A stretch of DNA of 5,821 nucleotides, taken from NCBI GenBank assembly GCA_030705665.1, contig JAUZQA010000282.1, positions 1 to 5,821 on the forward strand. The letters are read 5' to 3'. Of this stretch, positions 1-5,821 are shown one piece after another. The notes beneath the pieces were generated by a model, which did no database searches, was not told where the DNA came from, and worked only from the letters and a program-made list of their open reading frames with translations. Position 1 is the first letter of the stretch; each line of letters opens with the position of its first letter. The position numbers and the translations under genes were made by a program. This DNA comes from Bacillota bacterium (GTDB taxonomy: Bacteria > Bacillota > Bacilli > Bacillales_B > DSM-18226).

Positions 1-617
1 AACAAATCATTGAAGCTTTTCCGTCCTTTAAAACTCCGTAATTCATCCAAGATTTCCGTCATTCTTTTATCAATCGAAATTTCCTGACGGGCAATTTTGG
101 TTATCATCGGCCGTTGTAATTTTTTCCTTCTTAATAGCTTTTGGAATGCTGCCAACATATCATAAAGAGATACATTAAGGTCAGTTTTCTCAGGTTTAAT
201 TTCCTTTGCGTAATCAGACAAGTCACTTGGCGGTTTTGTAAACATCAAGCTTCTTTCCTCTTCTAATAATTTCAAATCCTGTGCAGCTTCCTTGTATTTC
301 CGATATTCTATAAGTCGTTCAACCAATTCTTCCCTCGGGTCTTCCTCATATTCAAAGGCAGAATCGTCTTCCAAACTTTCTTCTTCGTGTTTCGGTAAAA
401 GCATTTTACTTTTTATGGCAAGCAAAGTTGCCGCCATTACTAAAAATTCACTGGCAACATCGAGTTGCAATTCGGTCATCGTGTGTATATAAAGTAAATA
501 TTGTTCAGTAATTTGAGCTACTGGAATATCATAAATATCAATTTCCAAGCGATTAATTAAATGGAGAAGTAAATCAAGCGGGCCTTCAAAAGCATCAATT
601 TTAACATTGTATGGCAT
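1..617 (-). CDS. scpA: Segregation and condensation protein A (ScpA), 3' end cut off by the window edge
   Basis: This is the kleisin subunit of the bacterial SMC-ScpA-ScpB condensin, which bridges the Smc heads and helps compact and segregate the nucleoid. About 205 codons are visible; the family is usually near 250-260 residues, so the C-terminal winged-helix part that contacts the Smc head is missing. The N-terminus reads [21 protein letters not shown], with the kleisin signature [12 protein letters not shown] at residues 10-21. An acidic linker ([19 protein letters not shown], roughly residues 90-110) and the [12 protein letters not shown] segment, both conserved in B. subtilis ScpA, follow. 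I chose ATG 617 because it matches the start of Bacillus ScpA and has GGTG (624-627) six bases upstream. ATG 620, directly adjacent, is equally possible and adds one Met. scpB would be expected beyond the left edge. Family assignment is very secure; the exact start is not. Confidence 0.96.
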   Translation of the reverse strand, partial: MPYNVKIDAFEGPLDLLLHLINRLEIDIYDIPVAQITEQYLLYIHTMTELQLDVASEFLVMAATLLAIKSKMLLPKHEEESLEDDSAFEYEEDPREELVERLIEYRKYKEAAQDLKLLEEERSLMFTKPPSDLSDYAKEIKPEKTDLNVSLYDMLAAFQKLLRRKKLQRPMITKIARQEISIDKRMTEILDELRSFKGRKSFNDL

Positions 618-676
618 CATATTCACCAAAACTTCCAAAAAAAATTTCGTCACTAGACCATAGTATAGCTATTAAT

Positions 677-705
677 AGTATAGAGGAATCATCTTGGTTA
701 TCCAA
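677..705 (-). promoter_or_regulatory. Sigma-A-type promoter for scpA
   Basis: On the minus strand TTGGAT (700-705), a 17-base spacer and TATACT (677-682) form a good housekeeping promoter. The -35 matches 4 of 6 and the -10 5 of 6 consensus bases. Transcription would begin near 670, giving a leader of roughly 50 bases before scpA. A second TATACT copy at 662-667 lies just downstream but has no matching -35. The call rests on consensus matching only. Confidence 0.55.
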
Positions 706-759
706 TAGAAAAATCAACCTGCGTCCACTCATAAATTAAAACGGTCGTTTTGCCTATAA

Positions 760-785
760 CAAATTCAAATTATCGACATATGATG
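760..785 (+). promoter_or_regulatory. Candidate sporulation-sigma promoter for the YjcZ-type gene
   Basis: CATATGATG at 777-785 resembles the -10 of mother-cell sporulation promoters. It matches CATA-NNN-TA of sigma-K except for the last base, and it matches 6 of 8 bases of CATACAAT of sigma-E. An AC dinucleotide at 759-760 sits 16 bases upstream, near the sigma-K -35 position (usually AC about 17 bases away). The site is about 40 bases before the ATG of a gene from a family annotated as sporulation-associated. No good sigma-A pair is visible here. The motif is short, so this is a suggestion. Confidence 0.3.
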
Positions 786-824
786 AAGTGAACAAATTAA
801 TAAAATTATAGGAGGTATTTCAAT

Positions 825-923
825 ATGGCTGATGGCGTAGGATTTGGCTTTGGCGGAGGATTCGCGTTAATCGTTGTTTTATTCATCTTATTGATTATTG
901 TAGGTGCTTCTTGGGTCTACTAA
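825..923 (+). CDS. YjcZ-family sporulation microprotein (32 residues, single membrane segment)
   Basis: This tiny ORF encodes MADGVGFGFGGG followed by the hydrophobic core GFALIVVLFILLIIVG and the tail ASWVY. The glycine/aromatic-rich head plus this nearly invariant hydrophobic stretch is the hallmark of the YjcZ family of tiny Bacillus transmembrane proteins. They are usually annotated as sporulation proteins and often occur in several paralogues per genome; their biochemical role is unknown. Residues 13-28 would form one membrane-spanning helix. A strong AGGAGG (810-815) stands nine bases before the ATG, which fixes the start. The gene is monocistronic, divergent from scpA, with a possible sporulation-type promoter at 760-785 and a hairpin downstream at 974-1022. 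Family recognition is confident; localisation to the forespore, coat or mother-cell membrane cannot be told from the sequence. Confidence 0.88.
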   Translation: MADGVGFGFGGGFALIVVLFILLIIVGASWVY

Positions 924-973
924 TAGACGATAGGGCTGCTGCTTAGGTGCACTGACCCTTTGACAGTCAACTG

Positions 974-1022
974 AAAGAGGATGTCTCAAAGTTCTGGACT
1001 TTACTTTGAAGGCATCCTCTTT
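974..1022 (+). terminator. Hairpin downstream of the YjcZ-type gene, probable terminator
   Basis: AAAGAGGATG (974-983) pairs perfectly with CATCCTCTTT (1013-1022). Inside it CAAAG (987-991) can pair with CTTTG (1004-1008), extending the structure. The run of T after the stem is short (the stem itself ends in TTT, then GTGC), so as an intrinsic terminator it is imperfect. It lies about 50 bases after the stop of the small gene and before ypuF, so it may insulate the two. A small repeat element is an alternative explanation. Confidence 0.5.
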
Positions 1023-1095
1023 GTGCATATTGTTCAAAAAGTACCTTCACCGTGTGATAAACTATACATAAATTTTTTTATTATGAGGTGATCAG

Positions 1096-1601
1096 TTGTA
1101 TCCGCATGAATATATTCAATATTTAGCACATTTCCATGGTGACCGGGACTATTTTGAATGCCATGAAATTCTTGAAGATTATTGGAAAAATCAAGCGCGA
1201 GGTAATAAAGACTCTGTGTGGGTTGGGTTAATACAACTTGCAGTCTCATGTTATCATCATCGCCGCAGCAACTTTAGAGGGGCCAAAAAAACACTTGAAA
1301 AAGCGGTGGAAATCTTTAAAAAAGAGGAACAGTGTTTATCCTCTCTTAGTTTAAATAAAATGGAACTTTTTACGTTATTAAATGAACGTTACATTGCTAT
1401 TGAGAAAAACCAGCCATATTCTAGCTTTAATTTGCCTATTAACGATCCCCATTTAATCCAACAATGCCAAACACATTGTTTGAAACATGGAATCATCTGG
1501 GGCAGTCATAGTGATTTAAATAATAACAGTCTGGTAGACCGCCATAAATTACGAGATCGAACAAGCATCATCAGCAAACGTTTATGTGCTCTTAAAAGAA
1601 A

Positions 1602-1617
<16 letters not shown>
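1096..1617 (+). CDS. ypuF: DUF309 family protein YpuF
   Basis: This is a 173-residue cytosolic protein of the DUF309 family, which has no established biochemical function. The family signature is clear: FECHEILEDYW at residues 20-30 (pattern FExHExxExxW). A second conserved helix starts at GLIQLAVSCYHHRRSN (about 44-59) and continues with the GAKKTLEKA segment. The conserved His and Glu residues on these helices suggest a possible metal or ligand site, but that is inference. The C-terminal third is less conserved and basic. Translation starts at TTG 1096: GAGGTG at 1085-1090 lies five bases upstream, and MYPHEYIQYLAHFHGDRDYF matches the start of YpuF from B. subtilis. No convincing promoter is visible; TTGTTC (1030-1035), 17 bases, TGTGAT (1053-1058) is the best but weak candidate. 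The gene converges with ribT, two bases from its stop. Confidence 0.9.
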
Positions 1618-2000
<383 letters not shown>

Positions 2001-2078
2001 TCATTAAATAAAATAAAGCTGTAATGTATTTTATTTATAGTATGATTAAGTTTCCCATTTTGTTTCAATGTCTACCTT

Positions 2079-2107
2079 ATCATACATAATTTGTCTGTGC
2101 CCATCAA
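2079..2107 (-). promoter_or_regulatory. Sigma-A-type promoter for ribT
   Basis: TTGATG (2102-2107), a 17-base spacer and TATGAT (2079-2084) on the minus strand match the housekeeping consensus well: 4 of 6 and 5 of 6 bases, with optimal spacing. The start would fall near 2072, giving a leader of about 80 bases to the ribT ATG. This supports transcription of ribT independent of any riboflavin operon. Confidence 0.55.
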
Positions 2108-2237
2108 TATTTCAACCGCAGATAACTAAACTTAATAATTTACCGCTTCCTTTCATATAAATTTCTTTACCAATTGTTTTGACTAGGAAGCTAATAAAAT
2201 TCATTCTACACTAAATCTTAGAATTTATCCATTTCTC

Positions 2238-2266
2238 TTGCAAGTATTGGTTACTTCGATTACAGT
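2238..2266 (+). promoter_or_regulatory. Weak candidate promoter for ypuA
   Basis: TTGCAA (2238-2243), 17 bases, TACAGT (2261-2266) is the best sigma-A-like pair upstream of ypuA, with 4 of 6 matches in each box. It would give a leader of about 65 bases. In B. subtilis ypuA is assigned to the sigma-M envelope-stress regulon, but I see no clear TGAAAC/CGTC pair here. Confidence 0.2.
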
Positions 2267-2271
2267 GTCAA
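2243..2271 (-). promoter_or_regulatory. Possible second, distal promoter towards ribT
   Basis: A perfect -35 TTGACA (2266-2271, minus strand) is followed after 17 bases by AATACT (2243-2248), a 4-of-6 match to TATAAT. If used it would give ribT a leader of about 245 bases. The -35 overlaps a weak plus-strand -10 candidate for ypuA (TACAGT, 2261-2266). Because the -10 is weak and the region AT-rich, chance occurrence is quite possible. Confidence 0.25.
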
Positions 2272-2337
2272 TTATAGGTTTTAAACCATAAGCCTTTTAA
2301 TGTACACACCTACTCTTTAAGGAGGAAACTTAAGAAC

Positions 2338-3204
2338 ATGAAAAAAATATTAACCCTGGCATTATTAGCTTTTATGTTGATAAGTCCGCTACAGAGCTTT
2401 GCGGATGCCACGGCGGGAGACATGATTGTAACACTGGGAGAGAATCTTAACGATCAACAAAAAAGTGCCCTGTTAGAGGAAATGAATGCACCTAAAGATG
2501 TACAAATTATTACCGTTTCAAATCAAGAGGAACATCAGTATTTAGGAAAGTATGTTTCTAGTTCATTGATTGGTACAAAAGCAATTTCTTCGTCAGCTAT
2601 CACCATCGCTGCACCAGGGTCTGGTATATCAGTCAAGACAAAGAATATTACCTGGGTCACTAATGAAATGTATGTGAACGCACTAATCACTGCAGGGGTT
2701 AAGGATGCAAATATATATATAACTGCACCTGTTCCGGTTTCTGGAACTGCTGCATTAACCGGAATTATTAAAGCGTATGAGATTTCTGCTGATAAAACAA
2801 TTCCCGAAGATGTTAAACAAGCGGCAAACCAAGAAATGGTTACAACAGCCAAGCTTGGAGATGCAATTGGGGATAAAAATGCCGCTGCGTTAATGGCTAA
2901 AATTAAAGAGGACATCGCAAAAAATAAACCAAGTAATGATCAAGAACTGCGGGCAATTATCGAAAATGCAGCCAAACAATTGGGGATCACACTTACAGAG
3001 GCACAAATTCAGAGCTTGATGGACTTATTTAATAAATTAAAAAATCTTAATATAAATTGGAATCAAGTAAGTGACCAGCTTCATAAAGCAAAGGATCAAG
3101 TTACCAAGTTTCTTGAATCTGATCAAGGTCAAAGTTTCTTGGATAAACTAAAGCAGTTTTTTATAAGCTTAATCGATGCTATTAAATCATTATTCTCTAA
3201 ATAA
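2338..3204 (+). CDS. ypuA: YpuA, exported DUF1002 protein
   Basis: This 288-residue protein of the DUF1002 family matches the ypuA gene next to lysA in B. subtilis. Residues 1-22 form a Sec signal peptide: the basic start MKK, a hydrophobic core LTLALLAFML and a cleavage-like SFA before Asp23. No lipobox Cys is present, so the mature protein is probably released outside the membrane or held in the wall. The family core follows, including a Ser/Thr/Ala-rich stretch with GTKAISSSAITI (about residues 79-90) and APVPVSGTAALTGIIKAYE (about 129-147). The C-terminal 90 residues are helical and amphipathic, ending in FFISLIDAIKSLFSK. Biochemical function is unknown; B. subtilis ypuA belongs to an envelope-stress regulon. 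AAGGAGG (2319-2325) precedes the ATG by a rather long 12 bases, with no better start. The gene ends inside the terminator shared with lysA. Confidence 0.9.
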   Translation: MKKILTLALLAFMLISPLQSFADATAGDMIVTLGENLNDQQKSALLEEMNAPKDVQIITVSNQEEHQYLGKYVSSSLIGTKAISSSAITIAAPGSGISVKTKNITWVTNEMYVNALITAGVKDANIYITAPVPVSGTAALTGIIKAYEISADKTIPEDVKQAANQEMVTTAKLGDAIGDKNAAALMAKIKEDIAKNKPSNDQELRAIIENAAKQLGITLTEAQIQSLMDLFNKLKNLNINWNQVSDQLHKAKDQVTKFLESDQGQSFLDKLKQFFISLIDAIKSLFSK

Positions 3205-3254
3205 CAAAAAGGTCTGACCCATTTTTATGAGGGGTCAGACCTTTTTGTTATTTA
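3198..3254. terminator. Bidirectional terminator with a 23-bp perfect stem shared by ypuA and lysA
   Basis: Bases 3198-3220 are perfectly complementary to 3232-3254, leaving an 11-base loop (ATTTTTATGAG). The GC-rich heart is GGTCTGACCC/GGGTCAGACC, flanked by AAAAA on one side and TTTTT on the other, so each strand presents a stem followed by a T run. The ypuA stop (3202-3204) and the lysA stop (3248-3250) lie in opposite arms and pair with each other. It should end both convergent transcripts. Confidence 0.9.
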
Positions 3255-4552
3255 AAAGAAATATCAAGACGTACCAAATCTTCATAGGATTCTCTTTTTA
3301 CCACCAACCTTGCTTCCCCATTTTCAACAAAGACCACTGCTGGTCGAGGTAGGCGATTGTAATTGTTTGCCATGGAATATCCATATGCTCCCGTACAAAA
3401 AACAGCAAGGATGTCTTCTTGGCCTATTTCCGGCAATGGTAAATCCCAAATCAGCATATCACCAGACTCACAACATTTTCCGGCAATGGAAACTGTTTCT
3501 TTTACCACTGAAAGAGGTTTGTTGGCAAGTACAGCTTCATATTTTGCCTGGTACAAAGCCGGCCTAATATTATCGCTCATACCTCCATCTACAGCTAAAT
3601 ATTTTCTGACGCCCGGCACATCTTTAGAAGATCCTACATGATAAAGGGTAATCCCCGCATCACCAACAAGAGAACGACCAGGTTCTATCCAAATTTCTGG
3701 TAACGGCATAGAAAAATGTTTTGTCCATTTTTTTACTTCCGCAATAATTTCCTCAACATATTGAGATGGCTGGATCGGCTCGTCTTCTTTTGTATAACGA
3801 ATGCCGAAGCCTCCCCCCAAATTTAAAACCTTTGCCTCAAAATTTAATTCCTGTTTCCAGGCATTCATTTTCTCAAATATTTTTTGCGTTGCTAGAAGGA
3901 AACCTGTAGGATCAAAGATTTGTGAACCTATGTGACAATGAAGTCCAAGAACCTCAATATTCTCATTTCCCAGAGCATTTTGTAATGCAGTTTGGGCCTG
4001 ACCATTTTGCAGATCAAAGCCGAATTTAGAATCTTCCTGCCCAGTCAATATATAATCATGTGTATGTGCTTCAATCCCTGGAGTCACTCTTAACAAAACC
4101 TTAACACTCTTGTTATTTTCAGCACATATTGCTTTTAAAAGGTCCAATTCATAAAAATTATCAACAACGATACAGCCAATTCCGTGCTCCAAAGCCATTT
4201 CTAATTCTTCTCTACTCTTATTGTTGCCATGAAAATGAATTCTTTCAACTGGAAACCCGGCTTTAATCGCTGTGTATAATTCACCGCCGGAAACAACATC
4301 AAGTGATAATTCTTCTTCCTCTGCAAGCTGTACCATCGCAATCGTGGAAAATGCTTTGCTGGCATAGGCAACCTGGGCTTTCATATTTTCTCTATCGAAT
4401 GTTTGCTTAAACCCCCTTGCTCGCTCTCGTATTAAGGCTACATCGTATACATACAATGGGGTCCCATAATTATTCGCTAATTCAATGGCATCCACACCGC
4501 CAATCTCTAAGTGTCCCTTATTATTGACCCTTGTAGTTCCATAAAAATACAT
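3248..4552 (-). CDS. lysA: Diaminopimelate decarboxylase (LysA)
   Basis: LysA performs the last step of lysine synthesis, the PLP-dependent decarboxylation of meso-diaminopimelate to L-lysine and CO2, in the cytosol. It is a fold-type III enzyme: a TIM barrel with a C-terminal beta domain. At 434 residues it is close to B. subtilis LysA (439). The PLP Schiff-base lysine is K66 in VAYASKAF. Other landmarks are HFHGNNKS (107-113), HCHIGSQ with H207, the glycine-rich phosphate loop GGGFG (246-250), EPGRS (290-294), CCESGD (360-365), which supplies the catalytic Cys across the dimer, and GAYGYSMANNYN (388-399). All are intact. I chose ATG 4552: MYFYGTTRVN aligns with the Bacillus start MFLHGTSRQN, and AGAGAGGG lies six bases upstream. 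ATG 4558 is possible. spoVAF is the co-oriented upstream neighbour, separated by a hairpin. Confidence 0.98.
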   Translation of the reverse strand: MYFYGTTRVNNKGHLEIGGVDAIELANNYGTPLYVYDVALIRERARGFKQTFDRENMKAQVAYASKAFSTIAMVQLAEEEELSLDVVSGGELYTAIKAGFPVERIHFHGNNKSREELEMALEHGIGCIVVDNFYELDLLKAICAENNKSVKVLLRVTPGIEAHTHDYILTGQEDSKFGFDLQNGQAQTALQNALGNENIEVLGLHCHIGSQIFDPTGFLLATQKIFEKMNAWKQELNFEAKVLNLGGGFGIRYTKEDEPIQPSQYVEEIIAEVKKWTKHFSMPLPEIWIEPGRSLVGDAGITLYHVGSSKDVPGVRKYLAVDGGMSDNIRPALYQAKYEAVLANKPLSVVKETVSIAGKCCESGDMLIWDLPLPEIGQEDILAVFCTGAYGYSMANNYNRLPRPAVVFVENGEARLVVKRESYEDLVRLDISFK

Positions 4553-4598
4553 TGCCATCCCTCTCTTTAAATAGAACTCTCGCGCGGAAAAGAAAAAC

Positions 4599-4632
4599 AA
4601 ATAGACAGAACCTAAAAGAGATCTGTCTATTT
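4599..4632 (-). terminator. Hairpin between spoVAF and lysA: spoVA terminator or lysA leader attenuator
   Basis: On the minus strand AAATAGACAGA (4622-4632) pairs perfectly with TCTGTCTATTT (4599-4609) across a 12-base loop, and the stem is followed by GTTTTTCTTTTCC. This is a typical intrinsic terminator on the lysA/spoVAF strand. It lies about 70 bases after the spoVAF stop and about 45 before the lysA start. It most simply ends the sporulation-specific spoVA transcript before lysA. If the promoter at 4665-4693 is real, the hairpin would instead sit inside the lysA leader. Confidence 0.7.
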
Positions 4633-4664
4633 TTGATCCTTTATCCCTTTATTTAATTAAAATT

Positions 4665-4693
4665 ACTTTAACATAACATTCCGAAATCTGCAA
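4665..4693 (-). promoter_or_regulatory. Weak candidate lysA promoter upstream of the hairpin
   Basis: TTGCAG (4688-4693), 17 bases, TAAAGT (4665-4670) on the minus strand, with a TGT just before the -10 (extended -10 type). Matches are 3 of 6 and 4 of 6. No better pair was found between the hairpin and lysA, although TATTTAA near 4566-4572 could act as a -10 without a -35. Low confidence. Confidence 0.25.
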
Positions 4694-4702
4694 TTTATTT
4701 TA

Positions 4703-5821
4703 CTATTGTTGATTTGGTGGCTGTCGATAACGATTTCGCGGATGAACAACACTAGGCCTGAGCATCGAACCTGGAACTGCTCTGCGAATAACAATCTGTA
4801 AAAACCCCTTTGGCTCGAACGGAAGGAACGGCCAAAAATATGGCGTATTGAGTGCACGGGTATACACGAGGAAGATTAACAAGATCGTGGACCCAATAAC
4901 GAATCCAGGGGTATGAAAAATCGCAACAAGAATCATCAAGACCATCCTGGCGATTTTATTTGCAACACTTAACTCATAACTTGGTGTTGTAAAAGAACCA
5001 ATTCCTGCTACCGCTACATATAAAATAACTTCCGGAACGAATAAACCAACACTAATAGCAATTTGACCAATCAATACGGCTGCAATTAAACCCATTGCTG
5101 TTGAAAGCGGAGTTGGTGTGTGTATGGCAGCCATTCTCAGAAATTCTATTCCAAAATCCGCTAAAAAGATTTGAATCACAATTGGGATATTTGTTTGTTG
5201 ATTGGGTCCAATAAACGACATTTTTTCAGGAAGTAGGGTTGGCTCTAACACAAACAACAGCCACAACGGCAGTAAAAAGACCGACACCCAGACCCCCAAG
5301 AATCTGGTCCATCTTACAAATGTCCCCAAGGATGGAGATTCCCTAAACTCTTCAGCATGCTGGATATGATGAAAAAAGGTTGTTGGAGCAATGATGACAC
5401 TCGGAGATGTATCGACAATGATCACAATATGTCCTTCAAGGATGTGTGCCGCCGCAATATCTGCCCGCTCCGTATATCTGACTAGCGGAAAAGGATTGAA
5501 TCCTTGGTTGATTAGAAATTCTTCAACTGTTTTGTCTGCCATTGGCAGGCCGTCAATTTCAATAGATTGAAGCTCTTTACGTATCACACCCAGTAAATCA
5601 GGGTCGGCAACATCTTCAAGATAAGCTACAGCAATATCTGATTTTGAGCGTTCACCCACTCTAATCATTTCATAGCGCAGCCGCTCATCACGAATTCTTC
5701 TTCTAATCAAAGCTGTGTTCATGATGATATTTTCGACAAAGCCATCTCTGGCTCCCCTTACAACCTTCTCTGTATCTGGCTCCTGTGGGGAACGCCCCGG
5801 ATAACTTCTAACATCAACAAC
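4703..5821 (-). CDS. spoVAF: Spore germination protein SpoVAF (GerA-A family), N-terminus beyond the window edge
   Basis: This is an inner spore-membrane protein homologous to the A subunits of GerA germinant receptors, encoded last in the spoVA operon. In B. subtilis it works with FigP (YqhR) in ion release that amplifies germination. The reading frame stays open from 5821; 372 residues are visible against about 490 in the family, so roughly 120 N-terminal residues are missing. The visible start reads VVDVRSYPGRSPQEPDTEKV, followed by VRGARDGFVENIIMNTALIR, the GerA-family signature. Met at 5722 (MNTALIRRRIR) is internal, not the start. Hydrophobic segments lie near visible residues 174-193, 238-261, 263-278, 291-303 and 306-322, consistent with the family's membrane domain. 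EFLRMAAIHTPTPLSTAMGL (226-245) is a conserved link. A short basic, proline-rich tail ends in PPNQQ. The TAG stop is at 4703-4705. Confidence 0.95.
   Translation of the reverse strand, partial: VVDVRSYPGRSPQEPDTEKVVRGARDGFVENIIMNTALIRRRIRDERLRYEMIRVGERSKSDIAVAYLEDVADPDLLGVIRKELQSIEIDGLPMADKTVEEFLINQGFNPFPLVRYTERADIAAAHILEGHIVIIVDTSPSVIIAPTTFFHHIQHAEEFRESPSLGTFVRWTRFLGVWVSVFLLPLWLLFVLEPTLLPEKMSFIGPNQQTNIPIVIQIFLADFGIEFLRMAAIHTPTPLSTAMGLIAAVLIGQIAISVGLFVPEVILYVAVAGIGSFTTPSYELSVANKIARMVLMILVAIFHTPGFVIGSTILLIFLVYTRALNTPYFWPFLPFEPKGFLQIVIRRAVPGSMLRPSVVHPRNRYRQPPNQQ

Noticed and set aside
292..492. Plus-strand Ser-rich open frame opposite scpA
   Set aside because: The serine richness is the complement of Glu/acidic codons in the ScpA linker. 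It has no independent start signals.
618..653. GTG (653) extending the scpA frame by about a dozen codons
   Set aside because: There is no ribosome binding site before it, a TAG lies immediately upstream, and ScpA homologues begin at the ATG near 617-620.
1034..1249. Minus-strand open frame antisense to ypuF
   Set aside because: It mirrors the coding sequence of a recognised gene, has no ribosome binding site and resembles no family.
2112..2156. 14-codon minus-strand ORF (MKGSGKLLSLVICG) in the ribT upstream region
   Set aside because: There is no ribosome binding site before its ATG, it is very short, and I recognise no family. It probably occurs by chance.
2068..2160. 30-codon plus-strand ORF from ATG 2068
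   Set aside because: It has no ribosome binding site, its composition is AT-driven, and it overlaps the likely ribT promoter.
2535..2915. Minus-strand hydrophobic open frame inside ypuA
   Set aside because: Its apparent membrane character comes from the reverse complement of Ala/Thr/Ile-rich ypuA codons. It lacks a ribosome binding site.
4553..4600. In-frame upstream ATG (4600) that would add 16 residues to LysA
   Set aside because: The extension includes the terminator arm and the ribosome binding site. The family's conserved start aligns with ATG 4552, which has a well-spaced AGAGAGGG.
4703..5722. Taking Met 5722 as the start of spoVAF
   Set aside because: The frame stays open to 5821 and the upstream residues contain the conserved YPGRSPQEPDTEK and RGARDGF motifs, so this Met is internal.

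Overview
The window looks like a chromosomal segment of an endospore-forming Bacillaceae species (Bacillus in the broad sense). The gene content and similarity to the Bacillus subtilis spoVA-lysA-ypuA-ribT-ypuF-scpA neighbourhood point there, as do the moderate AT-richness, the strong AGGAGG-type ribosome binding sites and the two sporulation or germination genes. The genus cannot be fixed from sequence reading alone.

Layout, left to right. Positions 1-617 (minus) hold the N-terminal ~205 codons of scpA (chromosome segregation/condensation); the gene runs off the left edge. Its sigma-A-like promoter lies at 677-705. Positions 825-923 (plus) hold a 32-residue YjcZ-family sporulation microprotein, followed by a hairpin at 974-1022. 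ypuF (DUF309, plus, TTG start) at 1096-1617 converges with ribT (GNAT acetyltransferase, minus) at 1620-1991, two bases apart. A 346-base gene-free stretch at 1992-2337 carries a good ribT promoter and weaker signals, but no gene or riboswitch that I can recognise. ypuA (DUF1002, exported, plus) at 2338-3204 converges with lysA (diaminopimelate decarboxylase, minus) at 3248-4552. The two are separated by a 23-bp perfect inverted repeat that contains both stop codons. spoVAF (GerA-family membrane protein of the SpoVA germination cluster, minus) runs from 4703 off the right edge and lacks its N-terminus here.

The genes do not form one pathway. Three themes sit side by side: chromosome organisation (scpA), sporulation and germination (YjcZ-type peptide, spoVAF) and lysine synthesis (lysA, whose substrate meso-diaminopimelate is also a peptidoglycan precursor). 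Three poorly characterised genes, ypuA, ribT and ypuF, are carried along. spoVAF and lysA are co-oriented, with a terminator-like hairpin between them.

I see no novel defence, mobile or biosynthetic system. The points most worth following are the apparent loss of the riboflavin operon from beside ribT, terminator hairpins built over the ends of both convergent gene pairs, the hairpin between spoVAF and lysA, and a dyad-rich stretch between the YjcZ gene and ypuF.
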